From positions 1 to 8,031 of the forward strand of contig CAJXJV010000054.1 of assembly GCA_913055135.1 (NCBI GenBank): DNA of 8,031 bases, written 5' to 3'. This document shows, one piece after another, positions 1-8,031 of the stretch (its first letter is position 1; each line of letters starts with the position of its first letter). The stretch comes from an uncultured Desulfurobacterium sp. (lineage in GTDB: Bacteria > Aquificota > Aquificia > Desulfurobacteriales > Desulfurobacteriaceae). The position numbers and the translations under genes were made by a program. The notes beneath the pieces are model-generated. The model had not been told where the DNA came from. It searched no databases and saw nothing but the letters and a program-made list of their open reading frames with translations.

Positions 1-394
1 AAAGCTTGGAATCAGACTATCAAAAGTCAGGGATATTATGAGAAGAGGAGATGATATTCCAGTGGTTTCTCCCGATACCACTTTTAAAGAGGTAATCTAC
101 GAAATATCATCAAAAAAACTTGGAGCTACCGTAGTTGTAGAGGATAAAAAACTTGTAGGAATAATAACCGATGGGGATTTGAGAAGAGCTTTTGAAAAGG
201 GGGTGAACTTCGATACGAGAGCCAGAGAGATAATGACTGAAAATCCGAAAACTATCCGTGAAGATATTTTTGCTGAAAAAGCGGTGGAAATAATGGAAAA
301 ATACAAAATTACTGTCCTTCCAGTTGTTAATGAGAATGGACAAATTACGGGAATAATTCATCTTCATGATATTCTTGGAAGAAGAATGGGTTAG
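1..394 (+). CDS. kdsD: Arabinose-5-phosphate isomerase (KpsF/GutQ family), C-terminal CBS-pair fragment, 5' end outside window
   Basis: The reading frame is open from base 2 to the TAG at 392-394, so only the last ~130 residues are present. They form two CBS domains. The first follows the landmark V-R-D-I-M-R-R-G-D-D-I-P, with G-I-I-T-D-G-D-L-R-R-A-F about 35 residues later. The second begins at A-R-E-I-M and closes with G-I-I-H-L-H-D-I-L-G. The D-G-D-L-R-R and H-L-H-D pair at these places is typical of the C-terminal half of KdsD/KpsF/GutQ, cytoplasmic enzymes that interconvert ribulose 5-phosphate and arabinose 5-phosphate for Kdo synthesis. The N-terminal SIS catalytic domain should lie left of the window. 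The internal ATG at 38 falls inside the first CBS domain and is not a real start. A stand-alone CBS protein is a less likely alternative, because upstream codons continue the family pattern. Confidence 0.85.
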   Translation, partial: KLGIRLSKVRDIMRRGDDIPVVSPDTTFKEVIYEISSKKLGATVVVEDKKLVGIITDGDLRRAFEKGVNFDTRAREIMTENPKTIREDIFAEKAVEIMEKYKITVLPVVNENGQITGIIHLHDILGRRMG

Positions 395-420
395 GATTAA
401 AAAGTTTTGATGATTGTATG

Positions 421-434
421 TTACAATATTGTAA
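421..434. promoter_or_regulatory. Perfect 14-bp palindrome, candidate operator upstream of the RHH gene
   Basis: TTACAATATTGTAA reads identically on both strands and sits 28 bp before the ATG at 463. A TTGATG at 407-412 followed by TGTAAA at 430-435 (17-bp spacing) is a plausible weak promoter, and the palindrome would overlap its -10 element. A second possible -10, TACAAT (422-427), lies inside the palindrome but lacks a good -35. The placement fits a repressor site controlling the next gene, which itself looks like a small dimeric DNA-binding protein. The palindrome is seen directly. The operator role is inferred. Confidence 0.45.
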
Positions 435-462
435 ATAATTTTGAAGTATTTAGGAGGAAGAA

Positions 463-696
463 ATGGCCAGAGGAAGAAAGCCTGGGAAGAGAGCGAATAA
501 AACTGTGAAACTTTCCCTTCCCAAAAAGCTCTATTTTGTACTTTACGGAATTGCCGGAAACAATGAACAGAAAATGAACAAACTTATTAGATCAATTATC
601 GAAGAAAAACTGGAGAATTCAACAATTTCTGAGCTTTCCCAGATGCTTGAGAGCTCTAAAAGGGAGAAGGAAGAAACAGAAGCCGAAGTTGAATAG
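463..696 (+). CDS. Small basic ribbon-helix-helix-like DNA-binding protein
   Basis: A 77-residue protein preceded by a strong site (AGGAGG at 452-457, 5 nt before ATG). Residues 2-12 are strongly basic (A-R-G-R-K-P-G-K-R) and resemble an AT-hook-like minor-groove arm. Residues ~14-20 (T-V-K-L-S-L-P) look like the single DNA-contacting beta strand of the MetJ/Arc/CopG fold. Two helices follow, ~21-33 and ~37-51, the second reading K-L-I-R-S-I-I-E-E-K-L. The C-terminal tail (~52-77) is acidic and probably helical or disordered. The family usually acts as a dimer and represses its own gene or a neighbour. A palindrome just upstream supports autoregulation. No toxin gene is next to it: the next gene is convergent pabB, 3 bp away, so an antitoxin role is not supported. 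The protein is not recognised by name, and its targets cannot be told from sequence. Confidence 0.7.
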   Translation: MARGRKPGKRANKTVKLSLPKKLYFVLYGIAGNNEQKMNKLIRSIIEEKLENSTISELSQMLESSKREKEETEAEVE

Positions 697-699
697 TCT

Positions 700-1980
700 T
701 TATTCTATCTTTAAGCTCGTAAGTATTGCCCTCCCTTTGTGGAGGGTTTCTTCATACTCCTTTTCTGGATTTGAGTCCCAGACTATTCCTGCTCCAACCT
801 GAAGAAATCCTTTCTCCTTCCTGAATAAAAGGGTTCTAATGACTATGTTTAGATCCATTGTATCGTTAAACCCTAAGTATCCAACAGAACCCGTGTAGAG
901 AGAACGTCTTGTAGGCTCAAGTTCAGCTATTATCTCCATTGTTCTTACCTTTGGAGCTCCGGTAATTGTCCCTCCGGGAAATACTGCTTTGATGAGATCA
1001 ATAGTATCAACTCCTTCTCTAAGGATTCCTCTAACGTTTGATACTATGTGCATCACATGGGAGTATTCCTCTTTCACCATCAGCTCATCGACTTCTACAG
1101 TTCCATACTTACAGACTCTACCTAAATCGTTCCTTTCGAGATCAACAAGCATGATGTGTTCGGCTCTTTCCTTCTCTGAGAGAAACAGTTCCCTTTCTAA
1201 TGCTCTATCTTCGCTCCTGTCTTTTCCCCTTCCCCTTGTTCCTGCAATTGGTCGTGTCTCAACCAATTTCCCTTCTCTCTTTATCAACCTTTCAGGAGAG
1301 CATGAAACTGCCTTGAACTCCCCAAAGTCAAAGAAGAAGGAGAACGGGGAGGGATTAATTTTCCTCAGCCTGTCATAGAGAGCTAAGTAATCTCCTGAAA
1401 ATTCAACGTCTATTCTCTGGGAGAAGTTGACCTGAAACGTGTCACCGGAAGCGATGTACTTCTTTATTTTTTCAACGGCAGAGAAGAAGTATTCCTTTGT
1501 CATGTTAAATCCAGAAATTGAAGCAGAAAAGTCACCAAAATCTACATGCTCAATAGAAACTTTTGGTATTTCAGAGAGTGAGACAATCCAGAGCTCTTTT
1601 TTGAGGTTGTCAAAGACAAAAGTGATTTCTGGAAGGCAAAAATGAATGTCCGGGAGACCGATATCGTCTATCTGGCTGTTCTCAATCTTCTCAATGTACC
1701 TGTTTGCGTCGTAGGATATGTACCCGTATATGCCGTAGGGTAGATGATCTATTTTAAATCTATCCGAGAGTTTGTTGAAAAAGTCCCTAAGTTTTTTAAA
1801 GCCATTTAAATCATCCTTTATTTTGAGTTCTTCTCTAATTCCAGTGGCAATTACGGAAAGGCATCCAGTTTTCTGGTTTACAGATGCTGAGTCGAGGAAT
1901 AACTTAACAGGATATCCTCTCTTTTTAAGGGACTTGAAAACTTCGTAAGGAGGTAGATAGGGCAACTTCTCTACTCTCAA
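700..1980 (-). CDS. pabB: Aminodeoxychorismate synthase component I (PabB)
   Basis: A 426-residue chorismate-utilising enzyme. With a PabA glutaminase it aminates chorismate to 4-amino-4-deoxychorismate for p-aminobenzoate and folate. The N-terminal third (~1-150) is the TrpE/PabB-type accessory domain (L-F-L-D-S-A at 27-32, Y-G-I-Y-G-Y-I-S-Y at 82-90). The catalytic chorismate-binding domain (~162-424) has R-P-I-A-G-T at 243-248, A-E-H at 273-275, D-L-E-R-N-D at 280-285, G-G-T-I-T-G-A-P-K at 336-344 and G-I-V-W-D-S-x-P-x-x-E-Y-E-E-T at 398-412. The M-D-L-N-I-V-I-R-T stretch (375-383) favours PabB over TrpE, which usually has M-D-x-A-I-x-I-R-T. The PabB-type catalytic Lys of PIKGT is Ala here, as in TrpE and some PabBs. 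The start is TTG, fixed by AAGGAG 6 nt upstream and an in-frame TAG at 1993-1995 (minus-strand reading). Neither pabA nor pabC is in the window. Confidence 0.85.
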   Translation of the reverse strand: MRVEKLPYLPPYEVFKSLKKRGYPVKLFLDSASVNQKTGCLSVIATGIREELKIKDDLNGFKKLRDFFNKLSDRFKIDHLPYGIYGYISYDANRYIEKIENSQIDDIGLPDIHFCLPEITFVFDNLKKELWIVSLSEIPKVSIEHVDFGDFSASISGFNMTKEYFFSAVEKIKKYIASGDTFQVNFSQRIDVEFSGDYLALYDRLRKINPSPFSFFFDFGEFKAVSCSPERLIKREGKLVETRPIAGTRGRGKDRSEDRALERELFLSEKERAEHIMLVDLERNDLGRVCKYGTVEVDELMVKEEYSHVMHIVSNVRGILREGVDTIDLIKAVFPGGTITGAPKVRTMEIIAELEPTRRSLYTGSVGYLGFNDTMDLNIVIRTLLFRKEKGFLQVGAGIVWDSNPEKEYEETLHKGRAILTSLKIE

Positions 1981-1986
1981 TTGACT

Positions 1987-1992
1987 CTCCTT
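1987..1992 (-). promoter_or_regulatory. Ribosome binding site that fixes the pabB TTG start
   Basis: On the minus strand AAGGAG lies 6 nt before TTG (1980-1978). An in-frame TAG just upstream of this site excludes a longer protein, so TTG is the only supported start. Confidence 0.75.
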
Positions 1993-1999
1993 CTATGTA

Positions 2000-2048
2000 G
2001 TGAATGGTGACCGGTGAGCAGTGAGAAGTTACAGTTCACCGCTCACAA
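2000..2048. repeat. Seven-bp-periodic GTGANNN repeat with inverted half, in the pabB/ilvB divergent spacer
   Basis: Four consecutive heptamers fit GTGANNN: GTGAATG (2000-2006), GTGACCG (2007-2013), GTGAGCA (2014-2020) and GTGAGAA (2021-2027). A degenerate GTTACAG follows. The next 14 bases, TTCACCG CTCACAA (2035-2048), are the same motif on the opposite strand. GTGAGCAGTGA (2014-2024) can pair with TCACCGCTCAC (2036-2046), giving an 11-bp stem with one A-C mismatch. It lacks a following T-run on the plus strand, so it is not an obvious intrinsic terminator. It could be a protein-binding array, an RNA leader structure or a dispersed genomic repeat. Confidence 0.6.
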
Positions 2049-2097
2049 ATATATATAGCTTGAGTCATTTGTGCTATCATTCCCATTTATAAGTAGT

Positions 2098-2104
2098 GAG
2101 GAGG
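2098..2104 (+). promoter_or_regulatory. Ribosome binding site that decides the ilvB start
   Basis: GAGGAGG ends 5 nt before ATG at 2110. The in-frame GTG at 2071 has no comparable site, so translation most likely begins at 2110. Confidence 0.8.
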
Positions 2105-2109
2105 AACTG

Positions 2110-3849
2110 ATGAAACTTTCAGGTGCGGAAATTCTCCTCGAAGCTTTAAGGCTTGAAGGAGTCAAAAAGATTTTTGGATATCCTGGCGGTGCAGTTTTAG
2201 ATATCTACGACAGACTTCCATTTACGCCATTAAAGCACTACCTAACAAGGCACGAACAGGGAGCAGCCCACGCTGCCGATGGATATGCGAGGGTCACAGG
2301 AAAGGTAGGAGTTTGCTTTGCTACATCTGGACCTGGGGCAACAAACCTTGTTACAGGGCTTGCAACAGCTCAGATTGATTCTATTCCGGTTGTAGCTTTC
2401 ACTGGAAACGTTCCCACATATATGATTGGAAATGATGCGTTTCAGGAAGTTGACACGGTCGGAATTACAAGACCGATAACAAAGCACAACTTTCTGGTTA
2501 AAGATGTTAAAGACCTTGCTGAAACAGTTAAGAAGGCATTCCATATAGCGAAAACAGGACGCCCGGGAGTTGTTCTTGTTGACCTTCCAAAGGACGTAAC
2601 GAGAGAGATTACAGATTTCTTTGAAGAAGAGTACAAAATACCTGTTCAGATAAGGAGTTATAAGCCTGTTCTGAAGGGACATCCCGGACAGATAAAGAAA
2701 GCGGCAAAAGCTATAGCTTCTGCTGAGAGACCTGTTCTCTACATAGGTGGTGGTGTTGTTTCTTCAGGTGCTTCTGAATTGGTTGTGAAGATGGCAGAAG
2801 TGGCTTCAATTCCAATGGTTGCAACCTTGATGGGACTTACAGCGGCTCCCGGAAACCACCCTTACTTCCTTGGAATGCTTGGAATGCACGGAACCTATGC
2901 AGCCAATATGGCTGTAACTGACTGTGATCTGCTTATAGCTATTGGTGCCAGGTTTGATGATAGAGTTACTGGAAAGCTTTCAGAGTTCGCACCTCATGCT
3001 AAGGTTATCCACATAGATGTTGACAGTGCTGAGATTGGAAAGAATAAGGCTGTTGATATTCCTATTGTTGGTGATGCAAAACTTATTATGGAGGAGCTCC
3101 TTCCGGAAGTCGAAAAGCAGGTTTCAAAGAACAGGGAGTTCCTTCTCTCTCGAGAAAAGTGGCTAATGAAGGTGAAGAGCTGGGCGGAGAGGTATCCTCT
3201 CTACTACGAACCAAGCGATAGGGTCATAAAACCTCAGTTTGTTATTGAAAAAATCTGTGAAGTGACTGAAGGAGAAGCAATAATTACAACGGATGTTGGA
3301 CAGCACCAGATGTGGGTAGCCCAGTACTACAAGTTCAGGTTCCCAAGGCAGCTTGTAACTTCCGGTGGTCTTGGAACAATGGGATTTGGCGTTCCTGCTG
3401 CAGTTGGTGCAAAGGTTGGAAGACCTGATAAAACGGTTTTCTGTATCTCCGGTGATGGAAGTTTCCAGATGAACATGCAGGAGATTGTTACAGCTGTTCA
3501 GTACAGCATTCCGATAAAGGTTGCCATAATAAACAACGGATTCCTTGGAATGGTTAGACAGTGGCAGGGAATATTCTACGACAGAAACTACTCTCAGGTT
3601 CATCTTGATGTTCAACCAGACTTTGTGAGACTTGTTGAGGCAATGGGAGGAGTTGGACTGAGAGTTGAAAGACCGGAAGATGTTGAGAAGGCTCTGAAAG
3701 AGGCAATATCAATAAACGATAGACCTGTTGTTATAGATTTTGTTGTCGATAGAGAGGAAGACGTTTATCCAATGGTTCCACCAGGTGGAGCACTCCATGA
3801 AATGATTCTTCCAAAGTATGGTAAGAAAAAGGCTAAGAAGGCTGTTTGA
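2110..3849 (+). CDS. ilvB: Acetolactate synthase, large catalytic subunit
   Basis: A 579-residue ThDP-dependent acetohydroxyacid synthase. It condenses two pyruvates to 2-acetolactate (valine, leucine) or pyruvate with 2-oxobutyrate to acetohydroxybutyrate (isoleucine). The N-terminal Pyr domain holds G-Y-P-G-G-A-V (23-29) and the ThDP-activating Glu49 in R-H-E-Q-G-A-A-H, followed by T-S-G-P-G-A-T-N. The middle domain (~190-325) is the FAD-type Rossmann region. The C-terminal PP domain carries the GDG...NN motif, G448-D449-G450 to N475-N476, which binds the ThDP diphosphate through Mg2+. M-V-R-Q-W-Q follows and matches the substrate and herbicide pocket of the family. The start is taken at ATG 2110 because of its strong ribosome site and because [10 protein letters not shown] matches family N termini. 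A GTG at 2071 would add 13 residues without such support. Length and motifs indicate an intact enzyme. It heads the operon and is followed 9 bp later by its regulatory subunit. Confidence 0.96.
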   Translation: MKLSGAEILLEALRLEGVKKIFGYPGGAVLDIYDRLPFTPLKHYLTRHEQGAAHAADGYARVTGKVGVCFATSGPGATNLVTGLATAQIDSIPVVAFTGNVPTYMIGNDAFQEVDTVGITRPITKHNFLVKDVKDLAETVKKAFHIAKTGRPGVVLVDLPKDVTREITDFFEEEYKIPVQIRSYKPVLKGHPGQIKKAAKAIASAERPVLYIGGGVVSSGASELVVKMAEVASIPMVATLMGLTAAPGNHPYFLGMLGMHGTYAANMAVTDCDLLIAIGARFDDRVTGKLSEFAPHAKVIHIDVDSAEIGKNKAVDIPIVGDAKLIMEELLPEVEKQVSKNREFLLSREKWLMKVKSWAERYPLYYEPSDRVIKPQFVIEKICEVTEGEAIITTDVGQHQMWVAQYYKFRFPRQLVTSGGLGTMGFGVPAAVGAKVGRPDKTVFCISGDGSFQMNMQEIVTAVQYSIPIKVAIINNGFLGMVRQWQGIFYDRNYSQVHLDVQPDFVRLVEAMGGVGLRVERPEDVEKALKEAISINDRPVVIDFVVDREEDVYPMVPPGGALHEMILPKYGKKKAKKAV

Positions 3850-3858
3850 GAGGCAGAG

Positions 3859-4383
3859 ATGGAAAAGCCAAATTACAGAAAGCATGTGATAAGTGTTTTA
3901 GTTGAAAACCAGCCTGGAGCTCTGGCGAGGATAATTGAACTTTTCAGTTCCAGGGGTTACAACATTGAGAGTTTAAACGTTGGACATACCGAGGATCCAA
4001 CAATTTCAAGGATCACCATGGTTGCAAAGGGTGATGAGCACACAATAGAGCAGATAGTAAAACAGCTTAGAAGGATAATTGACGTTTTCAAGGTCAGGGA
4101 TTTGACCGATAAGAAGAAGCTTGATAGGGAGCTCCTGATAGTCAGGCTTAACGTTGACTCTACGGAGAAAAAAGAAGAAGTAAAGAGGCTTGTTGACATT
4201 TTCGGTGCTCAAATAGTTGATGTTTCTCATGATACCTACACCGTAGAGCTTACAGGCGACGAGGAGCAGATTGACGCATTTTTAGAGCTCATAAAGCCCC
4301 TTGGAGTCAGAGAGATGGCCAGAACCGGCAGGGTAGCTATGGTAAGAGCTCTTCAGGGAGATACTTTCGGGGGAGAAAAGTGA
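3859..4383 (+). CDS. ilvN: Acetolactate synthase, small regulatory subunit
   Basis: A 174-residue IlvN/IlvH-type subunit that activates IlvB and confers valine feedback inhibition. The N-terminal ACT domain (~9-82) begins H-V-I-S-V-L-V-E-N-Q-P-G-A-L and includes S-S-R-G-Y-N-I-E-S-L. N17, G20 and N35 correspond to the E. coli IlvH residues N11, G14 and N29 that shape the valine site, so feedback inhibition is probably retained. The C-terminal domain (~90-165), with R-E-L-L-I-V-R-L and I-V-D-V-S-H-D-T-Y-T-V-E-L-T-G, completes the family's usual length. A modest GAGAGG (3848-3853) overlapping the ilvB stop precedes the ATG by 5 nt, so translation is probably coupled to ilvB. The stop TGA overlaps the GTG start of the ATPase gene by 4 bp. 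Confidence 0.95.
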   Translation: MEKPNYRKHVISVLVENQPGALARIIELFSSRGYNIESLNVGHTEDPTISRITMVAKGDEHTIEQIVKQLRRIIDVFKVRDLTDKKKLDRELLIVRLNVDSTEKKEEVKRLVDIFGAQIVDVSHDTYTVELTGDEEQIDAFLELIKPLGVREMARTGRVAMVRALQGDTFGGEK

Positions 4384-5581
4384 TTAAAAGATTTAATCTG
4401 AAAAATTATCGCCATCTATCCTGTGACAACGAAATAGAATTTGGACAGATAAACATCCTCATAGGAGCAAATGGAAGTGGAAAAAGTAAGTTTATAGAAG
4501 CGGTTACTTTTTTAAAAGATATTGTTATTGAAGGCTTGGGATATGCTGTCGCTCGAAGAGATTACTCCGAAATGTTGAACAAATACTCCCTTTCAGAAAA
4601 TCCGGTTATTAGTCTTGAATGGACTTTCAACGCAGAAAAGGGATTTAACAATTTAAGGTACGAAATAGAACTCTTTGTAAAGAGCAGAGAAGTTTTTGCT
4701 CTGTCAGAAATTCTACGTTATGAGAAACCTGCAGATGGAGATAGTCATAAGAGTGGTTTTTCCTGGGTAGAAGTTAAAGAGGGGGATGCAGTATTTTCTG
4801 TCTGGAACAAGCAGAATAGACGATATCAAAGGATTTCCTCCCGTTTGAGCAACAAGGACTCTGTTCTTCATCAGATTGATACACTTATCCGCAATTACCG
4901 CTTTGTTCGGGATGTTTCTCCTGTCTTCTCAAAAGTTGTTGATGACGTTAAAGAGTTCGTGTCTTCCTGGCAGTACTATCCAATGGCGAAAATAAATGTT
5001 TGGGAGTTAACGGAGCCATTACGTTTAACTGGTGAAGAGAAAGTACTTCTTCCGAATGCTTTAAACCTTGGGGATATCCTTCTTGCGAAGAGAATAGAGT
5101 TCAGGGAACTCCTTGAAAGGATAAACGGTTATTTAGGGTTCAATGACCTGGACTTTAAAGTAGAAGTTCACAGCAACCACGTTTCAATAGTTCCCGTTAT
5201 CAATAAAAAAGAGTTCCTCTTTAGCAGTCTTTCGGAGGGACAGATAAGAATTCTTGTTTTGATGGTTATTCTATTCCTTAGCGATTTAAAGGTTGTTTTT
5301 ATTGACGAACCGGAGTTAAATCTCCATCCCGCATGGCTTTATAGGTTGAGAAGAGATTTCTGGGATTCAGGAAAGCAGCTTTTTATAGCAACACACTCTT
5401 CTGAACTTCTTGACCCTTTCACAGAAGACTGGCAGGAAGGAAGGGTAAAAATCTTTGTTTTTGAAGATGGTAACATAGAAGAACTAAAACAAAAAGAGCA
5501 GTTAAAAGACTTCCTTAATGAAGGCTACCAACTTGGAGACCTTTACCGTTCGGGAGAACCTTCTATTGGAGGTTGGCCTTA

Positions 5582-5585
<4 letters not shown>
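4380..5585 (+). CDS. ABC/OLD-like AAA-family ATPase (AAA_21 type), candidate defence ATPase
   Basis: A 401-residue cytoplasmic ATPase with one split ABC-type nucleotide-binding domain and no membrane segment. Walker A is G-A-N-G-S-G-K-S at 29-36, after the family-typical opening I-K-R-F-N-L-K-N-Y-R. The ABC signature-like L-S-E-G-Q is at 284-288, Walker B V-V-F-I-D-E with catalytic E310 at 305-310, then P-E-L-N-L-H-P. The switch histidine is H339 in A-T-H-S-S-E-L. The ~240-residue insert between lobes is helical and variable, as in OLD, RloA and AbiLi-like ATPases. The C terminus has L-G-D-L-Y-R-S-G, a tail I associate with ATPases paired with DUF4276-like proteins. The start is GTG inside GTGA, overlapping the ilvN stop, with GGGGGAG (4369-4375) 4 nt upstream. 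It has no known role in branched-chain synthesis. Its partner follows directly with a 4-bp overlap. RecF/SMC-type repair proteins are an alternative, but the length and gene pairing fit defence ATPases better. Confidence 0.85.
5568..5572 (+). promoter_or_regulatory. Ribosome binding site that decides the TTG start of the TOPRIM-like gene
   Basis: GGAGG sits 9 nt before TTG at 5582. A TTG at 5573 touches the site with no spacing and could not use it, so the start at 5582 is preferred. That TTG forms a TTGA overlap with the stop of the ATPase gene. Confidence 0.6.
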
Positions 5586-7299
<1,714 letters not shown>

Positions 7300-7327
7300 G
7301 GGGGAGATTTTATCCCCCTCTTTTCTT
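7300..7327. terminator. Bidirectional intrinsic terminator between ilvC and cysE
   Basis: GGGGGA (7300-7305) pairs with TCCCCC (7313-7318) around a 7-nt loop, and TCTTTTCTT follows for the plus strand. Read on the minus strand the same stem is followed by TTATTT, a weaker U-run for cysE. The hairpin begins at the base after the ilvC stop. It contains the cysE stop codon, with its right arm inside the cysE coding sequence. Confidence 0.85.
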
Positions 7328-7969
7328 AATCTCTTTTTTTAAAGATTTAACTTCAAGTTCAAGGTCATGAATTATATCTAACATCTGTTTTAGAGACTCC
7401 ATAACAGGATCTGGAAGTTTTCCATGCTCGAGATCAACTCTTGTAGGTTTAATTCCGTCCCTTCTAACCACTTTACCTGGAATTCCTACAACAGTTGAGT
7501 TAGGAGGTACATCTTTAATTACAACAGAATTTGCTCCTATCTTACAGTTGTTTCCGATTTTTACAGGACCAAGAATTTTTGCTCCTGCACCGATTACAAC
7601 GTTATTTCCGATTGTTGGGTGTCTTTTTCCCTTTTTTGTACTGGTTCCCCCGAGGGTAACCTGGTGGTAGATTGTTACATCGTTTCCGATCTCCGTTGTT
7701 TCACCAATTACAACTCCCATTCCATGGTCGATGAAAAACCTTCTTCCAATCTTTGCACCGGGATGGATTTCTATTCCAGTTAACCACCTTGAAATGTGAG
7801 AGATAATCCTGGCAAGTAGCCTGCAGTTGTGAGTCCATAACCAGTGGGCGATTCTGTGGAACCAGATTGCGTGAAGCCCTGGATAGCAGAGGAGAACCTC
7901 TATTATGTTCCTTGCAGCAGGATCCCGCTCGAAGACAACCTTTATGTCTTCTTTGATTCTTTTGAACAT
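7310..7969 (-). CDS. cysE: Serine O-acetyltransferase
   Basis: A 219-residue short-form CysE that transfers acetyl from acetyl-CoA to L-serine, giving O-acetylserine for cysteine synthesis. The N-terminal helical part (~1-62) has the family opening F-K-R-I-K-E-D-I and D-P-A-A-R, then [11 protein letters not shown]. The left-handed beta-helix (~65-165) begins [11 protein letters not shown]. It contains [13 protein letters not shown] with D81/H82 (E. coli D157/H158) and K-R-H-P with H117 (E. coli H193). A charged, probably coiled C-terminal helix covers ~187-216. The protein ends K-K-R-G-G instead of the C-terminal Ile that docks into CysK in enterobacteria, so a standard cysteine-synthase complex is doubtful. 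ATG 7969 is chosen because AGGAG lies 5 nt upstream and the N terminus then matches short homologues. A GTG at 7993 would swallow that site. It converges on ilvC with no cysK nearby. Confidence 0.94.
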   Translation of the reverse strand: MFKRIKEDIKVVFERDPAARNIIEVLLCYPGLHAIWFHRIAHWLWTHNCRLLARIISHISRWLTGIEIHPGAKIGRRFFIDHGMGVVIGETTEIGNDVTIYHQVTLGGTSTKKGKRHPTIGNNVVIGAGAKILGPVKIGNNCKIGANSVVIKDVPPNSTVVGIPGKVVRRDGIKPTRVDLEHGKLPDPVMESLKQMLDIIHDLELEVKSLKKEIKKRGG

Positions 7970-7974
7970 TTCTT

Positions 7975-7979
7975 CTCCT
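7975..7979 (-). promoter_or_regulatory. Ribosome binding site that decides the cysE start
   Basis: On the minus strand AGGAG is 5 nt from ATG (7969-7967). It lies inside the longer reading frame that would start at GTG 7993, which argues for the shorter protein. Confidence 0.75.
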
Positions 7980-7985
7980 GCCTGT

Positions 7986-8031
7986 TGCCTCACGTAAGAA
8001 TCTATACGAAACTATATACGATGCCTCATGT
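7986..8031. repeat. Direct repeats upstream of cysE, likely containing its promoter
   Basis: TGCCTCACGT (7986-7995) and TGCCTCATGT (8022-8031) differ at one base and start 36 bp apart. Between them TATACGA occurs twice, at 8003-8009 and 8015-8021, 12 bp apart. On the minus strand this AT-rich core gives -10-like TATAGA. No clear -35 is visible, and the window ends before the region is complete. The repeats are seen directly. Regulation is inferred only from position. Confidence 0.4.

Larger units (their letters stand above)
1981..2109. promoter_or_regulatory. Divergent control region between pabB and ilvB
   Basis: The 129-bp spacer must contain promoters for both pabB (minus) and the ilv operon (plus). 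AT-rich DNA at 2048-2057 (AATATATATA) is a plausible -10 area for pabB. For ilvB, TATCAT (2075-2080) and TATAAG (2088-2093) are -10-like, but neither has a convincing -35 at normal spacing; TTGAGT at 2060-2065 is too near the first and too far from the second. I see no leader peptide rich in Ile/Val/Leu codons, no T-box-like element and no terminator before ilvB, so classical attenuation is not evident. Confidence 0.35.

Noticed and set aside
692..710. Possible hairpin GAATA-GTCTT-TATTC between the convergent small gene and pabB
   Set aside because: A five-bp AT-rich stem is too weak to call a terminator, although some termination must occur nearby.
989..1378. 129-residue open frame on the plus strand, antisense to pabB
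   Set aside because: It lies entirely inside pabB, has no ribosome site I can see and a low-complexity Ser/Leu-rich translation; it is a shadow frame.
2000..2048. GTGANNN repeats considered as a CRISPR-like array
   Set aside because: The units are 7 bp with no spacers and no cas genes nearby.
2071..2109. Upstream GTG start that would lengthen IlvB by 13 residues
   Set aside because: There is no ribosome site before it, whereas GAGGAGG precedes ATG 2110 at ideal spacing and family N termini match that start.
4382..4398. Inverted repeat GATTAAA-AGA-TTTAATC at the ATPase start, with a loosely similar TTAAAAATTTATCT near 6265
   Set aside because: I considered these as insertion-end repeats. 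Both are AT-rich, the match is imperfect and they lie in coding sequence, so chance is the better explanation.
7970..7993. GTG start that would lengthen CysE by 8 residues
   Set aside because: The added codons contain the AGGAG that serves ATG 7969, and short CysE homologues begin at the equivalent Met.

Overview
The window is about 8 kb of compact bacterial chromosome carrying housekeeping metabolism, with one two-gene insertion that does not belong to that metabolism. A C-terminal fragment of an arabinose-5-phosphate isomerase (Kdo and LPS synthesis) points to a Gram-negative cell. The Lys/Glu-rich proteins, strong AGGAGG-type ribosome sites, tiny intergenic gaps and moderately AT-rich DNA recall thermophilic Aquificota such as the Desulfurobacteriaceae. 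That placement is an impression from protein character, not a database result.

Left part (1-1980): the 3' end of a kdsD-like gene is followed by a 77-residue basic protein with ribbon-helix-helix character. A perfect 14-bp palindrome (421-434) lies just upstream of that small gene, as expected for an autoregulated DNA-binding protein. Convergent to it, only 3 bp away, is pabB (aminodeoxychorismate synthase component I, folate pathway) on the minus strand, with a TTG start.

Middle (1981-7299): a 129-bp divergent spacer with a 7-bp-periodic GTGANNN repeat that folds back on an inverted copy separates pabB from a plus-strand operon. The operon reads ilvB (acetolactate synthase large subunit), ilvN (regulatory small subunit), an ABC/OLD-like AAA ATPase, a TOPRIM-like (DUF4276/RloB-like) partner, then ilvC (ketol-acid reductoisomerase). 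IlvB, IlvN and IlvC catalyse the first two common steps of valine, leucine and isoleucine synthesis. The ATPase and its partner have no evident role there. They resemble the ATPase plus TOPRIM/effector pairs of phage-defence systems (OLD, PARIS, AbiL/RloAB type). They are joined to ilvN by a 4-bp GTGA overlap and to each other by a TTGA overlap. The ilvC Shine-Dalgarno overlaps the final codons of the second gene. This embedded candidate defence module is the most interesting object in the window.

Right part (7300-8031): a strong hairpin closes the ilv operon and also serves the convergent cysE (serine O-acetyltransferase, cysteine synthesis), whose last codons form one arm of the stem. The short region upstream of cysE at the window edge contains direct repeats. 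No tRNA, rRNA, CRISPR array, transposase or intergenic stretch above 300 bp is present.
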